Source of the DNA: CAYNJG01 sp964397295
GTDB taxonomy: Bacteria > Planctomycetota > Planctomycetia > Pirellulales > Pirellulaceae
Length of the DNA: 64,000 bases
Direction of reading: 5' to 3'
NCBI GenBank assembly: GCA_964397295.1
Contig: CAYNJG010000011.1
Location: 1-64,000, forward strand
The position numbers and the translations under genes were made by a program. Numbering within the stretch: the stretch's first letter is position 1; each line of letters starts with the position of its first letter. This document shows, one piece after another, positions 1 through 7,379 of this stretch. The notes under the pieces were generated by a model that was given only the letters and a program-made list of their open reading frames with translations, had not been told where the DNA came from and did not search any database.

Positions 1-1
1 T

Positions 2-1252
2 ATGCAGGGTGGTCCGAGTCACGTTGATACGTTCGACTACAAACCCAAGTTGTCAGAACTTGACGGCGAGATGATCGAATTCGATGACGCTCGAGTTCTT
101 GCCAATACCAAGAAGATCAAACCGCATCGCGTTTTCGAATCACCATGGAAGTTCCGGCAGTACGGGCAATGCGGCCAACAAGTTAGCGAGCTCTTCCCGT
201 ACATCGCACAACACGTCGATGATTTGTGTTTTATAAAAGGAATGCACACAGACGGAGTGGCTCATGGCCCATCGACGCTGTTCATGCACACCGGTTCGAT
301 CAACTTAGTGCGACCATCTATGGGATCTTGGATCTTGTACGGTCTCGGCTCGGAGAACGAAAACTTACCTGGCTTCATATCGATCCAACCGGCTATGGGT
401 AATGGCGGCCCGCGGAATTTCAGCAATGCGTTTTTGCCTGCTGTCTACCAAGGTACGGCGGTCGGACGAGCGGGGGGACTTGCCAAAAATGCAAGAATCG
501 AGAACCTCACCAACACCGTGTTATCTCGCGCCGAACAAAAGAAGCAATTTGACCTGCTACGAGCGATCAATACGGAACAACTTCGAGGCCGCGAGACGGA
601 CGAAGAACTGGAGGCGGTCGTCAGTTCCTATGAACTCGCGTGGCGAATGCAGATGCACGCGCCGGATATCATGGACATTTCCGATGAGCCAGCGCACATT
701 CAGGCGATGTATGGGATCGGCGAGAAACACACAGACAGCTTTGGCCAAGAATGTTTGATGGCTCGACGCTTGGCAGAGCAGGGTGTTCGATTTATCCAGG
801 TGAACTACGGGGACAATTCCAACAACCCGCGTTGGGATCAGCATTCGAATCTTACGCAGCATGAAATCCATGCTCGCAACACCGATAAGCCGGTGGCCGG
901 TCTGCTCGCCGATCTAAAGCAACGCGGAATGCTCGAAGATACGCTAGTTTGGTGGGGCGGCGAGTTTGGACGCACACCTTACGCGCAAAACAATGGAACG
1001 GGGCGAGACCATAATCCGGATGGCTTTACCGTGTTCCTAGCTGGCGGCGGAGTAAAGAAAGGGTTTTCTTTTGGCGAGACCGATGAATTCGGTCACCACG
1101 CGGTTTCCGACAAAACGCACATGCACGACCTTCACGCAACGATTTTGCATTTGCTAGGTCTCGACCATGAGCAACTAACCTACATGCACGATGGTCGTCC
1201 ATTCCGACTAACCGACGTCCACGGCGAAGTAAAACACGAACTCGTCGCCTAA
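2..1252 (+). CDS. DUF1501 family protein, 5'-truncated by the window edge
   Basis: This is a DUF1501 protein, a sulfatase/alkaline-phosphatase-fold family that is very abundant in planctomycetes, usually exported by Tat and often encoded beside DUF1553 cytochrome-type proteins. The visible part opens with GGPSHVDTFD, which in full-length members follows a Tat signal and about 50 residues, so the ATG at 2 is most likely an internal Met and the true start lies upstream. Further family landmarks are WWGGEFGRTP near residues 316-325 and GRDHNP near 335, followed by a His-rich C-terminus (HHAVSDKTHMHDLHATILHLLG) typical of the metal-binding end. The biochemical function of DUF1501 proteins is not established. 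The 416 visible residues match the family minus its leader. A Tat substrate would fit the tatC gene at 10370, but no signal is visible here. Confidence 0.85.
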   Translation: MQGGPSHVDTFDYKPKLSELDGEMIEFDDARVLANTKKIKPHRVFESPWKFRQYGQCGQQVSELFPYIAQHVDDLCFIKGMHTDGVAHGPSTLFMHTGSINLVRPSMGSWILYGLGSENENLPGFISIQPAMGNGGPRNFSNAFLPAVYQGTAVGRAGGLAKNARIENLTNTVLSRAEQKKQFDLLRAINTEQLRGRETDEELEAVVSSYELAWRMQMHAPDIMDISDEPAHIQAMYGIGEKHTDSFGQECLMARRLAEQGVRFIQVNYGDNSNNPRWDQHSNLTQHEIHARNTDKPVAGLLADLKQRGMLEDTLVWWGGEFGRTPYAQNNGTGRDHNPDGFTVFLAGGGVKKGFSFGETDEFGHHAVSDKTHMHDLHATILHLLGLDHEQLTYMHDGRPFRLTDVHGEVKHELVA

Positions 1253-1315
1253 CGCCGCTACCAGCTACAACCTCGTTGAACGCACTGCCCAGAGGTTCCG
1301 CCTCGACCTCGCACC

Positions 1316-1774
1316 CTACCAATTACAAAACGGCTGCTTTGACAAACTCGAATTAAAATACCGAGCGTCACTAGTCACTTCTTCGCCCAACCAATCGGGC
1401 CGCGCAAATTCTTCGTCCGCAGACGAAAGTTCAATCTCTGCGACAACCAGCCCAGCGTTGTCACCCAAGAATTCGTCGATTTCCCAAGTCTTGCCTTCGA
1501 ATTCGACGAGAAATCGCTTCTTCTCGATGATAGGTTGTTCGCAAAGTTCCAATAGCTGCTTGGCGTCGGCCAACGGAATTGGGTACTCGAATTCGGGTCG
1601 CGTGGGGCCGTCATTGAGCCCTTTGATCGTCAGCCAGGCTGCTTCGCCAGCAATGCGAACGCGGACTGTACGTGCAGGCTCGCGGTTGAGATAGCCTTGC
1701 CGGTATTCCGTGCTACTATTTGCTCGCCAAGACGTACCGGTTACGAGGAATTTTCGTTCGATTTCGATTCCCAA
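1316..1774 (-). CDS. CYTH domain protein (triphosphate tunnel metalloenzyme)
   Basis: CYTH proteins form an eight-stranded tunnel that binds triphosphates with divalent metal. Members hydrolyse inorganic or thiamine triphosphate, and a few are class IV adenylate cyclases. The signature EIERKFLV stands at the very N-terminus, followed by the usual alternating charged strands (R-x-R near VRVRIAG, TIKG, EFEYPIP, EKKRFLVEF, EIDEF, VAEIEL). At about 152 residues it is a stand-alone short CYTH protein. I prefer the TTG at 1774 (M-G-I-E-I-E-R) because family members begin right before EIERK. A GTG at 1837 would add 21 unconserved residues. It is convergent with the upstream DUF1501 gene and divergent from the next gene, so probably monocistronic. 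Which triphosphate it uses cannot be told from sequence. Confidence 0.75.
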   Translation of the reverse strand: MGIEIERKFLVTGTSWRANSSTEYRQGYLNREPARTVRVRIAGEAAWLTIKGLNDGPTRPEFEYPIPLADAKQLLELCEQPIIEKKRFLVEFEGKTWEIDEFLGDNAGLVVAEIELSSADEEFARPDWLGEEVTSDARYFNSSLSKQPFCNW

Positions 1775-1903
1775 AGTGCTCGTCTCTTTCTTGAATTCTG
1801 CGTGTAGAAGCGTTCCAGTTATCGGCAAGACCGACACGATGGCGACGAACTAATATTGTAGACTTTACGATTCAACCTTCGTTTGCAGGAGTTTTTTATC
1901 AGC

Positions 1904-2674
1904 ATGGCCGTTTTGCCAATTCAGCTTCGCCCGACATTTCCATTGGATGAACGACGCATCCAACGAATGAAGCGTGATCTGATAGCTAAATCGCCACGCT
2001 TGATATTCGGCCAGTGTGCTGCATTTGTGGCGGACAGATTGCTGGCTGCCGGGTTCGGCGCGGAAGGTGGATTGCTACGGAAATGGCTGGACCAATGGTC
2101 GAATCTCGACAACGAGCTAACCGCTCAGGTTGTTCGCCACTTGGTTGCCGAAAGCAACATGAAGCAAGACGACGTGATTCGTGGCATGATTAGTCGTCTC
2201 AAGATCGACGGTCATGTTCAGTACTCAATTAGTCTTGGTCGGATCTTGTTACTTAAGCAACATATCGAACAAGGGCTTCATCGCAACGGAGTGATGTCGG
2301 AGCGAAAAGAAGAGATCGAGATTTTGGTGGATTCCATTTGCCAAGAAGTTTGCAACGAACTTTTCCGCATCGCGGAGATTGACGAAGGGTTTGCGAAAGT
2401 GCTCACTTCACGTGAGCCTAAGTTATTGGATGAATCCACTGAGTCTTTGAAGGCCAGTCACGAGCGAATTATGCACGCGTATGCGACGCTGTACGATACG
2501 GCCAGTCAGTTGGCTGTGGAAGCAAAACCAATGGACGCAGACAGTGCGAAAATACCAAACGTGGATGGACCGGTGCTGGATCGATTGATCGAAAACTTAC
2601 GAGAAGAAAACGAAATGGCGAAAACCATTGGTGATCGGATTCGCAAAGAGTTACCAGACATCGATCGCGCGTAG
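1904..2674 (+). CDS. Conserved-looking hypothetical protein, mostly helical
   Basis: I do not recognise this family. The 256-residue protein has no signal peptide and no membrane segment. It looks all-alpha, with leucine/charged heptad-like stretches, and the C-terminal quarter (residues 190-256) is rich in Glu and Lys. The ATG at 1904 is preferred because an AGGAG sits about 12 bases upstream. A TTG at 1883 would add seven residues. The gene stands alone between the divergent CYTH gene and the convergent SDR gene. Its TAG stop lies inside the left arm of a perfect 10-bp inverted repeat (2671-2693). Cytoplasmic location is inferred. No catalytic motif is visible. Confidence 0.6.
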   Translation: MAVLPIQLRPTFPLDERRIQRMKRDLIAKSPRLIFGQCAAFVADRLLAAGFGAEGGLLRKWLDQWSNLDNELTAQVVRHLVAESNMKQDDVIRGMISRLKIDGHVQYSISLGRILLLKQHIEQGLHRNGVMSERKEEIEILVDSICQEVCNELFRIAEIDEGFAKVLTSREPKLLDESTESLKASHERIMHAYATLYDTASQLAVEAKPMDADSAKIPNVDGPVLDRLIENLREENEMAKTIGDRIRKELPDIDRA

Positions 2675-2693
2675 TGCTGGCTGCCAGCACTAC
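2671..2693. terminator. Perfect 10-bp hairpin between convergent genes
   Basis: GTAGTGCTGG (2671-2680) and CCAGCACTAC (2684-2693) are perfect inverted complements around a 3-base loop. The stop codons of both convergent genes are inside the arms: TAG 2672-2674 on plus, and TAG at 2692-2690 on minus. There is no U-tract, so it may be a processing or stabilising hairpin rather than a classical intrinsic terminator. It works symmetrically for both directions. Confidence 0.55.
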
Positions 2694-3466
2694 GGAGACG
2701 GCGGTTGCTGCCACGCACTCATACCGCCGTCAACCATCAACATGTGGCCGTGGATATGTTTGGCTGCGTCGCTGAGCAAGAACACTGCGGCTTCTCCAGC
2801 GACTTCTGGACCTGGCACTTGTCCATTTGGAGTGTGACGTTCCATCCACGTCTTCGTCTTAGGATCGTCCAGGGCAGGGGCCGTCAGCGGCGTTTGGAAT
2901 AACCCTGGAGCGATCCCGTTCACGCGAATGTTGTGCGGCGCAAGTTCGACGCAAAGAGATTTCACCATCATCTCGACGGCGCCTTTCGACGTGTCGTACG
3001 ACGCGTGCGTTCGTTCGGCCAACCGTCCATTGATCGAGCCAACCATCAGGACGCGTCCGTGCGTTTTATTTTCCACCCATCGTTTGGCGAACCACTGCGT
3101 GAGTAGGAAATAAGAAAACACGTTCAGCCGCATTGTTTTTTCGAAGATCGTAGGATCCAACTCAAGAAACGGAACGTCGAAGTATCCGCCCGCGTTGTTG
3201 ACGAGGATATCAACATCGGAAGCTAGGCCTGCGACTTCTTCCGCGAACGCGATTACCGAATTGTTGTCGGTCGAAAGGTCGCACGCGAGAAATTGCACGT
3301 TTACGTTGTGCTGCTGGCACTCGGCGACCGCTTCTTTTGCCAAGTCATCGTCGTGAAGACCATGAAGAACAAGATTGGCACCCGCACGCGCAAGGGCAAC
3401 GGCAATCGCCCGTCCAACACCTTGTGATGAGCCAGTGACAAGGGCAGTGTGTCCGACGAGTTTCAT
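2690..3466 (-). CDS. SDR family NAD(P)-dependent oxidoreductase
   Basis: This is a classical short-chain dehydrogenase of 258 residues, oxidising a sugar-acid or keto-sugar hydroxyl with NAD(P). Visible motifs are the dinucleotide loop TGSSQGVGR (11-19), D63 for adenine binding, NNAGG (90-94), N115, catalytic S144 and the Y157-x3-K161 pair in YDTSK. The motif IRVNGIAPG follows. It is the last gene of the seven-gene sugar operon, 16 bases after the membrane-protein gene. In known non-phosphorylating L-fucose pathways an SDR oxidises 2-keto-3-deoxy-L-fuconate, or the sugar itself. That role is inferred from context only. Confidence is high for the family and modest for the substrate. Confidence 0.9.
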   Translation of the reverse strand: MKLVGHTALVTGSSQGVGRAIAVALARAGANLVLHGLHDDDLAKEAVAECQQHNVNVQFLACDLSTDNNSVIAFAEEVAGLASDVDILVNNAGGYFDVPFLELDPTIFEKTMRLNVFSYFLLTQWFAKRWVENKTHGRVLMVGSINGRLAERTHASYDTSKGAVEMMVKSLCVELAPHNIRVNGIAPGLFQTPLTAPALDDPKTKTWMERHTPNGQVPGPEVAGEAAVFLLSDAAKHIHGHMLMVDGGMSAWQQPPSP

Positions 3467-3482
3467 AAGTAGCTCCTAAACG

Positions 3483-4298
3483 CTATTGGTCTTCGCTCGC
3501 GACAACGAAGCGATAGCCTTCGCTCCGCACGAGCCACATCAGAAACGTCATCTCAAGCCAAACAACCATCCCGATGGCAAACCAAATCCATCCGTCTGGT
3601 CCTCCACCGTCCATGAAATAACCGTTTAGCAAACCCAATCCAATGGTGACAAAGCACGACACGAAATTGCGTTCAAATGGTTGTTTTCCAAGTGTCGCCC
3701 AGACGACCACAACAGAACAAATACCGAAAGTCGCGCCGGCTACGCCGATTTTGAAGTACTCGCTGACGCTGACGTTCCCCGTAGTAGAGCCTCCTGAAGC
3801 AAGCAACGCTTTTCCAATGGCTAACAATACAGAGACAACTGTCGTGAACACCACCGCATGCCAAATATTGAAGCGAAGTACCTCGCGCGAATCCAGGTTC
3901 GCGTTGATCTGATATTCAAGTAGCAGTCGGCCTCGTCGGACGACTCGAACAATCACAATCGGCGCCCCAACCATGAAGGTTGTCATGAAACAGAAGATTC
4001 CGAAAAAAAGCGGCTCCGCGCGACGAAACGCATGGGAGGTCAAAAATGCAACGAGAAACAATCCAACGGGAATCAAGGCAAATCGCAACTTTGATTCGCC
4101 AAAACCCAGCCAGAAACCCATGCTTGAACACAATGCCGCGATAGAAGACAGAAAAACGGCAGCGTGCATAGTCGTTCGGTTGTACATATCCCCGAAAATC
4201 GGGCACACAACACAAATGGCCGCAAAAAACGCGACTGCCCAAAGATCACTCCGCATCCAAATGGGCTTGTTCGATCGAGGCGAAGTTGGTTCGCTCAT
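3483..4298 (-). CDS. Integral membrane protein of unknown family, 8 predicted TM segments
   Basis: I do not recognise this 271-residue protein. Hydrophobic segments lie at about residues 19-38, 43-66, 71-91, 95-119, 143-168, 181-203, 211-229 and 237-257, so roughly eight TM helices with short loops and a short charged N-terminus. The loop between TM4 and TM5 is basic (VVRRGRLLLE), which suggests a cytoplasmic side. It sits 11 bases after the lactonase gene and 16 bases before the SDR gene, inside the deoxysugar operon. A role in uptake or sensing of the sugar or its acid is therefore an attractive inference. I see no MFS, ABC or sodium-symporter signature, and the small size argues against an ordinary transporter. 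Confidence 0.7.
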   Translation of the reverse strand: MSEPTSPRSNKPIWMRSDLWAVAFFAAICVVCPIFGDMYNRTTMHAAVFLSSIAALCSSMGFWLGFGESKLRFALIPVGLFLVAFLTSHAFRRAEPLFFGIFCFMTTFMVGAPIVIVRVVRRGRLLLEYQINANLDSREVLRFNIWHAVVFTTVVSVLLAIGKALLASGGSTTGNVSVSEYFKIGVAGATFGICSVVVVWATLGKQPFERNFVSCFVTIGLGLLNGYFMDGGGPDGWIWFAIGMVVWLEMTFLMWLVRSEGYRFVVASEDQ

Positions 4299-4309
4299 CT
4301 GCGATCCAT

Positions 4310-5143
4310 TTAGCCGATTCCGTAGAACCGTTTGGCCGTTCCGCCGAACACGTCGGCTTGTTCCGATTCCGAAAGTGCACCCAATACTTCACGTGCCGCT
4401 CTGATGACTTGTTCGTACGTTCCAGCGAGTTCGCAAACTGGCCAATCGGAACCATACATACAACGCTTCGGACCAAAAACTTCGAGCGCGATCTCAACGT
4501 ACGGTTTGAGATCTGCCGGCTTCCAGTTTTTCCAGTCGGCTTCTGTGACCATGCCGGAGATCTTGCAGTACATGTTTGGAAACTTCGCCGCCGCCCGGAA
4601 GTTAGCTTCCCAATTATCGAGGTTGCCAGCTTTGATTTCGGGCTTGGCCAAATGATCGATGACCATCGGCAGGTTCGGGAACTTTCTGCCCAGCGTTTGG
4701 GCGTGCTTGATGTGTTTGACGAAAAATAGCAAGTCGAATGGCATGCTGTGTTTTTCGAGTACGCCTAAGCCTCGCATCACATCATCGCGGACAATGAAAT
4801 CGTCATCGGGTTCATCATGCGTGACGTGGCGTATGCCGACGAAGTACGGATTGTCTTTGAATTGCTCGAGTTGTGCTTCGCACTCGTCACTCGCCAGATC
4901 CACCCATCCAACCATACCCGCGAGAAAATCGTTTTGCTCGCAGAGTTCGAGAATCCATTCGTTCTCGGCGACGTTGTGCTGCGTTTGTACAAAGATCGAT
5001 TGATCGACGCCGGTCGCGTCGAGGTGTGTTTTCAGATCAGCTGGTAGATACGTTTTCTTGATTGGCTTGCATGCGTCTGCGTCAAGCCACTCGTAACCGA
5101 ATCGTCCCAGTTCCCAAAAATGTTGATGCGCGTCAATCGTCAT
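4310..5143 (-). CDS. Amidohydrolase 2 family, sugar-lactonase-like (COG3618)
   Basis: This TIM-barrel metal-dependent hydrolase belongs to the amidohydrolase_2 group that contains L-fuconolactonase and L-rhamnonolactonase. It would open a sugar 1,4- or 1,5-lactone to the aldonate. The N-terminal HxH metal motif is in DAHQHFWEL (H6, H8), further conserved stretches are GIRHV and VIDHLAKP, and the terminal Asp is in MYGSDWPV near residue 240. The length of 277 residues is normal. Its first codons overlap the end of the upstream aldo/keto reductase gene by 11 bases, which points to translational coupling of the dehydrogenase and lactonase steps. Fuconolactone as substrate is inferred from the neighbouring FucU-like gene. 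Confidence 0.85.
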   Translation of the reverse strand: MTIDAHQHFWELGRFGYEWLDADACKPIKKTYLPADLKTHLDATGVDQSIFVQTQHNVAENEWILELCEQNDFLAGMVGWVDLASDECEAQLEQFKDNPYFVGIRHVTHDEPDDDFIVRDDVMRGLGVLEKHSMPFDLLFFVKHIKHAQTLGRKFPNLPMVIDHLAKPEIKAGNLDNWEANFRAAAKFPNMYCKISGMVTEADWKNWKPADLKPYVEIALEVFGPKRCMYGSDWPVCELAGTYEQVIRAAREVLGALSESEQADVFGGTAKRFYGIG

Positions 5144-6071
5144 TGTTTTCGGGGCATCCTTCGATGTGGTGCCAGTTGTGAACGGGCTTCATAATTTCTT
5201 GGACGGTGGCGAGTAATTCCATGTCCATTGGCTCGGCCACCCACTCGGCCCATTGAGCAATACGTTTCGGATTTGCTGAACCGGTCACGCAGGTCGCCAT
5301 GTCTTCGTTGGCAATCGAAAACTGTAGCGCGAGTTTCGCAAGGTCGACGCCTTTGGCGGTACATGCTTCCGAAGCTTTGCGCGCGGCCGCTCGGACTTCC
5401 GGCGTGGCGCGATGCCATTCCGGAAGTGTTGCGTTCGTTAGTAGGCGGGCACAGAAGGGCGCAGCGTTCATGATGCCACAGTTCTTTTCCTTCAGGTAAG
5501 GGACGAGGTCGCCAAACTGTGTATTTTGAAGGCAGTAATGGTTGTACGAGAGTACGCAATCAAGCGGAGCTCGGTCCAAAACGAACTTGAACACTTGCAT
5601 CGGATAGCCGGAGATGCCGATGTACTTCACTTTGCCTTGCTTCTGAATCTCGCGAAGAGCTGGAAGCGTTTCGTCGACGATTTGATCCATCGGGCTAATG
5701 AACTCGATGTCGTGACAGAGGATGATGTCCAAGTGATCCGTGCCCAAGCGATGCAGGCTGACATCCACGCTTTCTTTGACTCGCTTTGCAGAAAAATCAA
5801 AATGCTCGAGATCGTAACGGCCTAACTTGGTGCCGAGATAATAACTATCCCGTGGAACGTCCTTGAGCGCGATACCCAGCAGAACTTCGGACATTCCGCG
5901 ACCGTAGAATGGTGACGTGTCGATGAAATTCATGCCGCTATCGAGCGCGACATGTACGGAACGCAGAGCTTCTTGCACATCGACCTGTCGGAACTCTTGG
6001 CCAAGCGAGGATGCGCCAAAGCTGAGTGCGGACAGCTTGAGATCAGTGTTGCCTAGTTGTCGATGTTCCAC
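5133..6071 (-). CDS. Aldo/keto reductase, aldose 1-dehydrogenase-like
   Basis: This (alpha/beta)8 NAD(P)-dependent oxidoreductase has 312 residues. The catalytic tetrad is visible as D51 and Y56 (DTSPFYGRG), K82 (GTKLG) and H120 (ILCHDIE), with cofactor residues SYNHYC and TGSANPKRI further on. The subgroup resembling D-threo-aldose 1-dehydrogenase and L-galactose dehydrogenase oxidises L-fucose-type aldoses at C1 to the lactone, and the directly coupled lactonase gene supports that reading. Upstream spacing to the FucU gene is 38 bases. A generic AKR acting on another aldehyde cannot be excluded. Confidence 0.88.
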   Translation of the reverse strand: MEHRQLGNTDLKLSALSFGASSLGQEFRQVDVQEALRSVHVALDSGMNFIDTSPFYGRGMSEVLLGIALKDVPRDSYYLGTKLGRYDLEHFDFSAKRVKESVDVSLHRLGTDHLDIILCHDIEFISPMDQIVDETLPALREIQKQGKVKYIGISGYPMQVFKFVLDRAPLDCVLSYNHYCLQNTQFGDLVPYLKEKNCGIMNAAPFCARLLTNATLPEWHRATPEVRAAARKASEACTAKGVDLAKLALQFSIANEDMATCVTGSANPKRIAQWAEWVAEPMDMELLATVQEIMKPVHNWHHIEGCPENNDD

Positions 6072-6109
6072 TTTTTCGTCTCTCTTTCGCAGGCCACGCT
6101 ACCGGCAAA

Positions 6110-6553
6110 CTACATACGGACGCCAACGGAAAGCAATAGGTTGGCAAAACGTTGCTGATCTGCTGTTTGGATTGTAAGTACGTGGTCGCGGGTGTTGACG
6201 GCCTCGTAGAAATCCCATTTTTCGATGGGCTTCAGTTCGAGATCCAACTTCGCTGCTTCGAACGTATCACGATATTGCGTCCATACCGGTGGATCTTCCG
6301 TTAATGCATACGGACCGGTCGTTTCGTAGTTCATCGTATTGGCTTCTTCGATGGGAATCGCCGTAACCAATGCTTGAAGAACTTGGTTGCAAGTCACAAC
6401 GCCGGGTGACAAGTTCAGACTCACTTGTTCAGCGTTGGGGCCGAGCGTGCTCGATGCCGGATAGTTGCCATCCGCGATCAGGATTTTCGCATGGTGTCCT
6501 GCACGGCCGATGACTTCGTTGATTTTCGGATGAATGAGTTGATGTAGCAGCAT
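6110..6553 (-). CDS. RbsD/FucU family sugar mutarotase (L-fucose mutarotase-like)
   Basis: RbsD/FucU proteins interconvert the anomers of ribose or L-fucose so that the right anomer feeds the next enzyme. This copy has 147 residues. It shows the family start (LIHPKINEVIGRAGHHAKILIADGNYP, with the catalytic His in GHH and the conserved Asp of IADGNYP) and the C-terminal Tyr-containing loop region. The form GNYPA and the E-A-N-T-M segment are closer to FucU than to RbsD in my reading. The start codon is two bases from the stop of the TIM-barrel gene, so it is surely cotranscribed. This gene is the best hint that the operon handles L-fucose or a close deoxysugar. Confidence 0.85.
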   Translation of the reverse strand: MLLHQLIHPKINEVIGRAGHHAKILIADGNYPASSTLGPNAEQVSLNLSPGVVTCNQVLQALVTAIPIEEANTMNYETTGPYALTEDPPVWTQYRDTFEAAKLDLELKPIEKWDFYEAVNTRDHVLTIQTADQQRFANLLLSVGVRM

Positions 6554-6555
6554 GA

Positions 6556-7368
6556 TTAGGCCAAGTGTTTTTTAAATGCGTTCATAGTAGATTCCGCCGC
6601 GGCGACGGAATCAGGGTAGGGCAGGGCTTCTGCACATGCGTAGCCTTCGAAATTGATCTCTTTCAAAGCCGCAGCGATTGGTACGTAGTCCATGTGTCCA
6701 CAGCCGGTAGGACGACGATTCGAATCCACGAAGTGTACGTGTCCTATGTGCTTTCCACCGTGACGCAGCGCGTCGGCGATGTTGTCTTCTTCAATGTTCA
6801 TGTGGAACAAATCCGCAAGCAAAACGACGTTGTTGGTATCGATGGAATTCAAGAGTTTTACTCCGTCGTCCACGGTGTTGCAGAGATTCGTTTCGTAGCG
6901 ATTCAGTGGCTCGTACATTAATGGCACGCCAAAGCCTTCTGCATGCTTGCCGCAGGCGTTAAGTGCTTCGCCCAAGTAACCAAGCGCGGTAGCTTTGTCG
7001 GTGTCGCCACCCCATTTTCCTTGCATCGATCCGATAATCGCGCTAGCACCGAATTCGGCTGCCTTGGTAACGATCTCATTAACGAACGCGATGGCTTTGA
7101 CTCGATGGTCCGCATCGGCGTTGGTGAGTGATAGGCCATGCTTGACCATTCCAGCGCCAGTACCCAGCGCAGCCAGCTTTAAACCGTTTGCTTCCAACAT
7201 TGGTTTTAGTTCGTTTGCATCGACGGCTTCGGTAGACGGCGCAAAAATCTCGATCGCATCAAAGCCAAGTTTGCCAGCCTGTTCGCAGCAGTCCTTCAGG
7301 CCATTCCAGAATACGAATGGCCCACCACGTGCTTCTTCGACCAGGCTAACGGTAATTGCGGATTTCAT
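6556..7368 (-). CDS. Sugar phosphate isomerase/epimerase-like TIM barrel (hydroxypyruvate isomerase type)
   Basis: This 270-residue protein belongs to the AP-endonuclease-2/xylose-isomerase-like TIM-barrel superfamily. Metal-site landmarks are EPLNR near residue 154, DLFHMNIEE near 190, HVHFVDSNR near 215 (H-x-H) and a late Glu in CAEALPYP. Family members isomerise hydroxypyruvate, tagatose/psicose or keto-sugars. The stretch FHMNIEE together with HIGHVHFVDSNRRPTGCGHMDY resembles the Hyi/ketose-epimerase branch. It is second in the operon, 11 bases after the dehydrogenase gene. Its exact substrate in this pathway is not predictable. It could interconvert a keto-intermediate of deoxysugar breakdown. 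Confidence 0.8.
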   Translation of the reverse strand: MKSAITVSLVEEARGGPFVFWNGLKDCCEQAGKLGFDAIEIFAPSTEAVDANELKPMLEANGLKLAALGTGAGMVKHGLSLTNADADHRVKAIAFVNEIVTKAAEFGASAIIGSMQGKWGGDTDKATALGYLGEALNACGKHAEGFGVPLMYEPLNRYETNLCNTVDDGVKLLNSIDTNNVVLLADLFHMNIEEDNIADALRHGGKHIGHVHFVDSNRRPTGCGHMDYVPIAAALKEINFEGYACAEALPYPDSVAAAESTMNAFKKHLA

Positions 7369-7379
7369 ATTCTTTTTCT

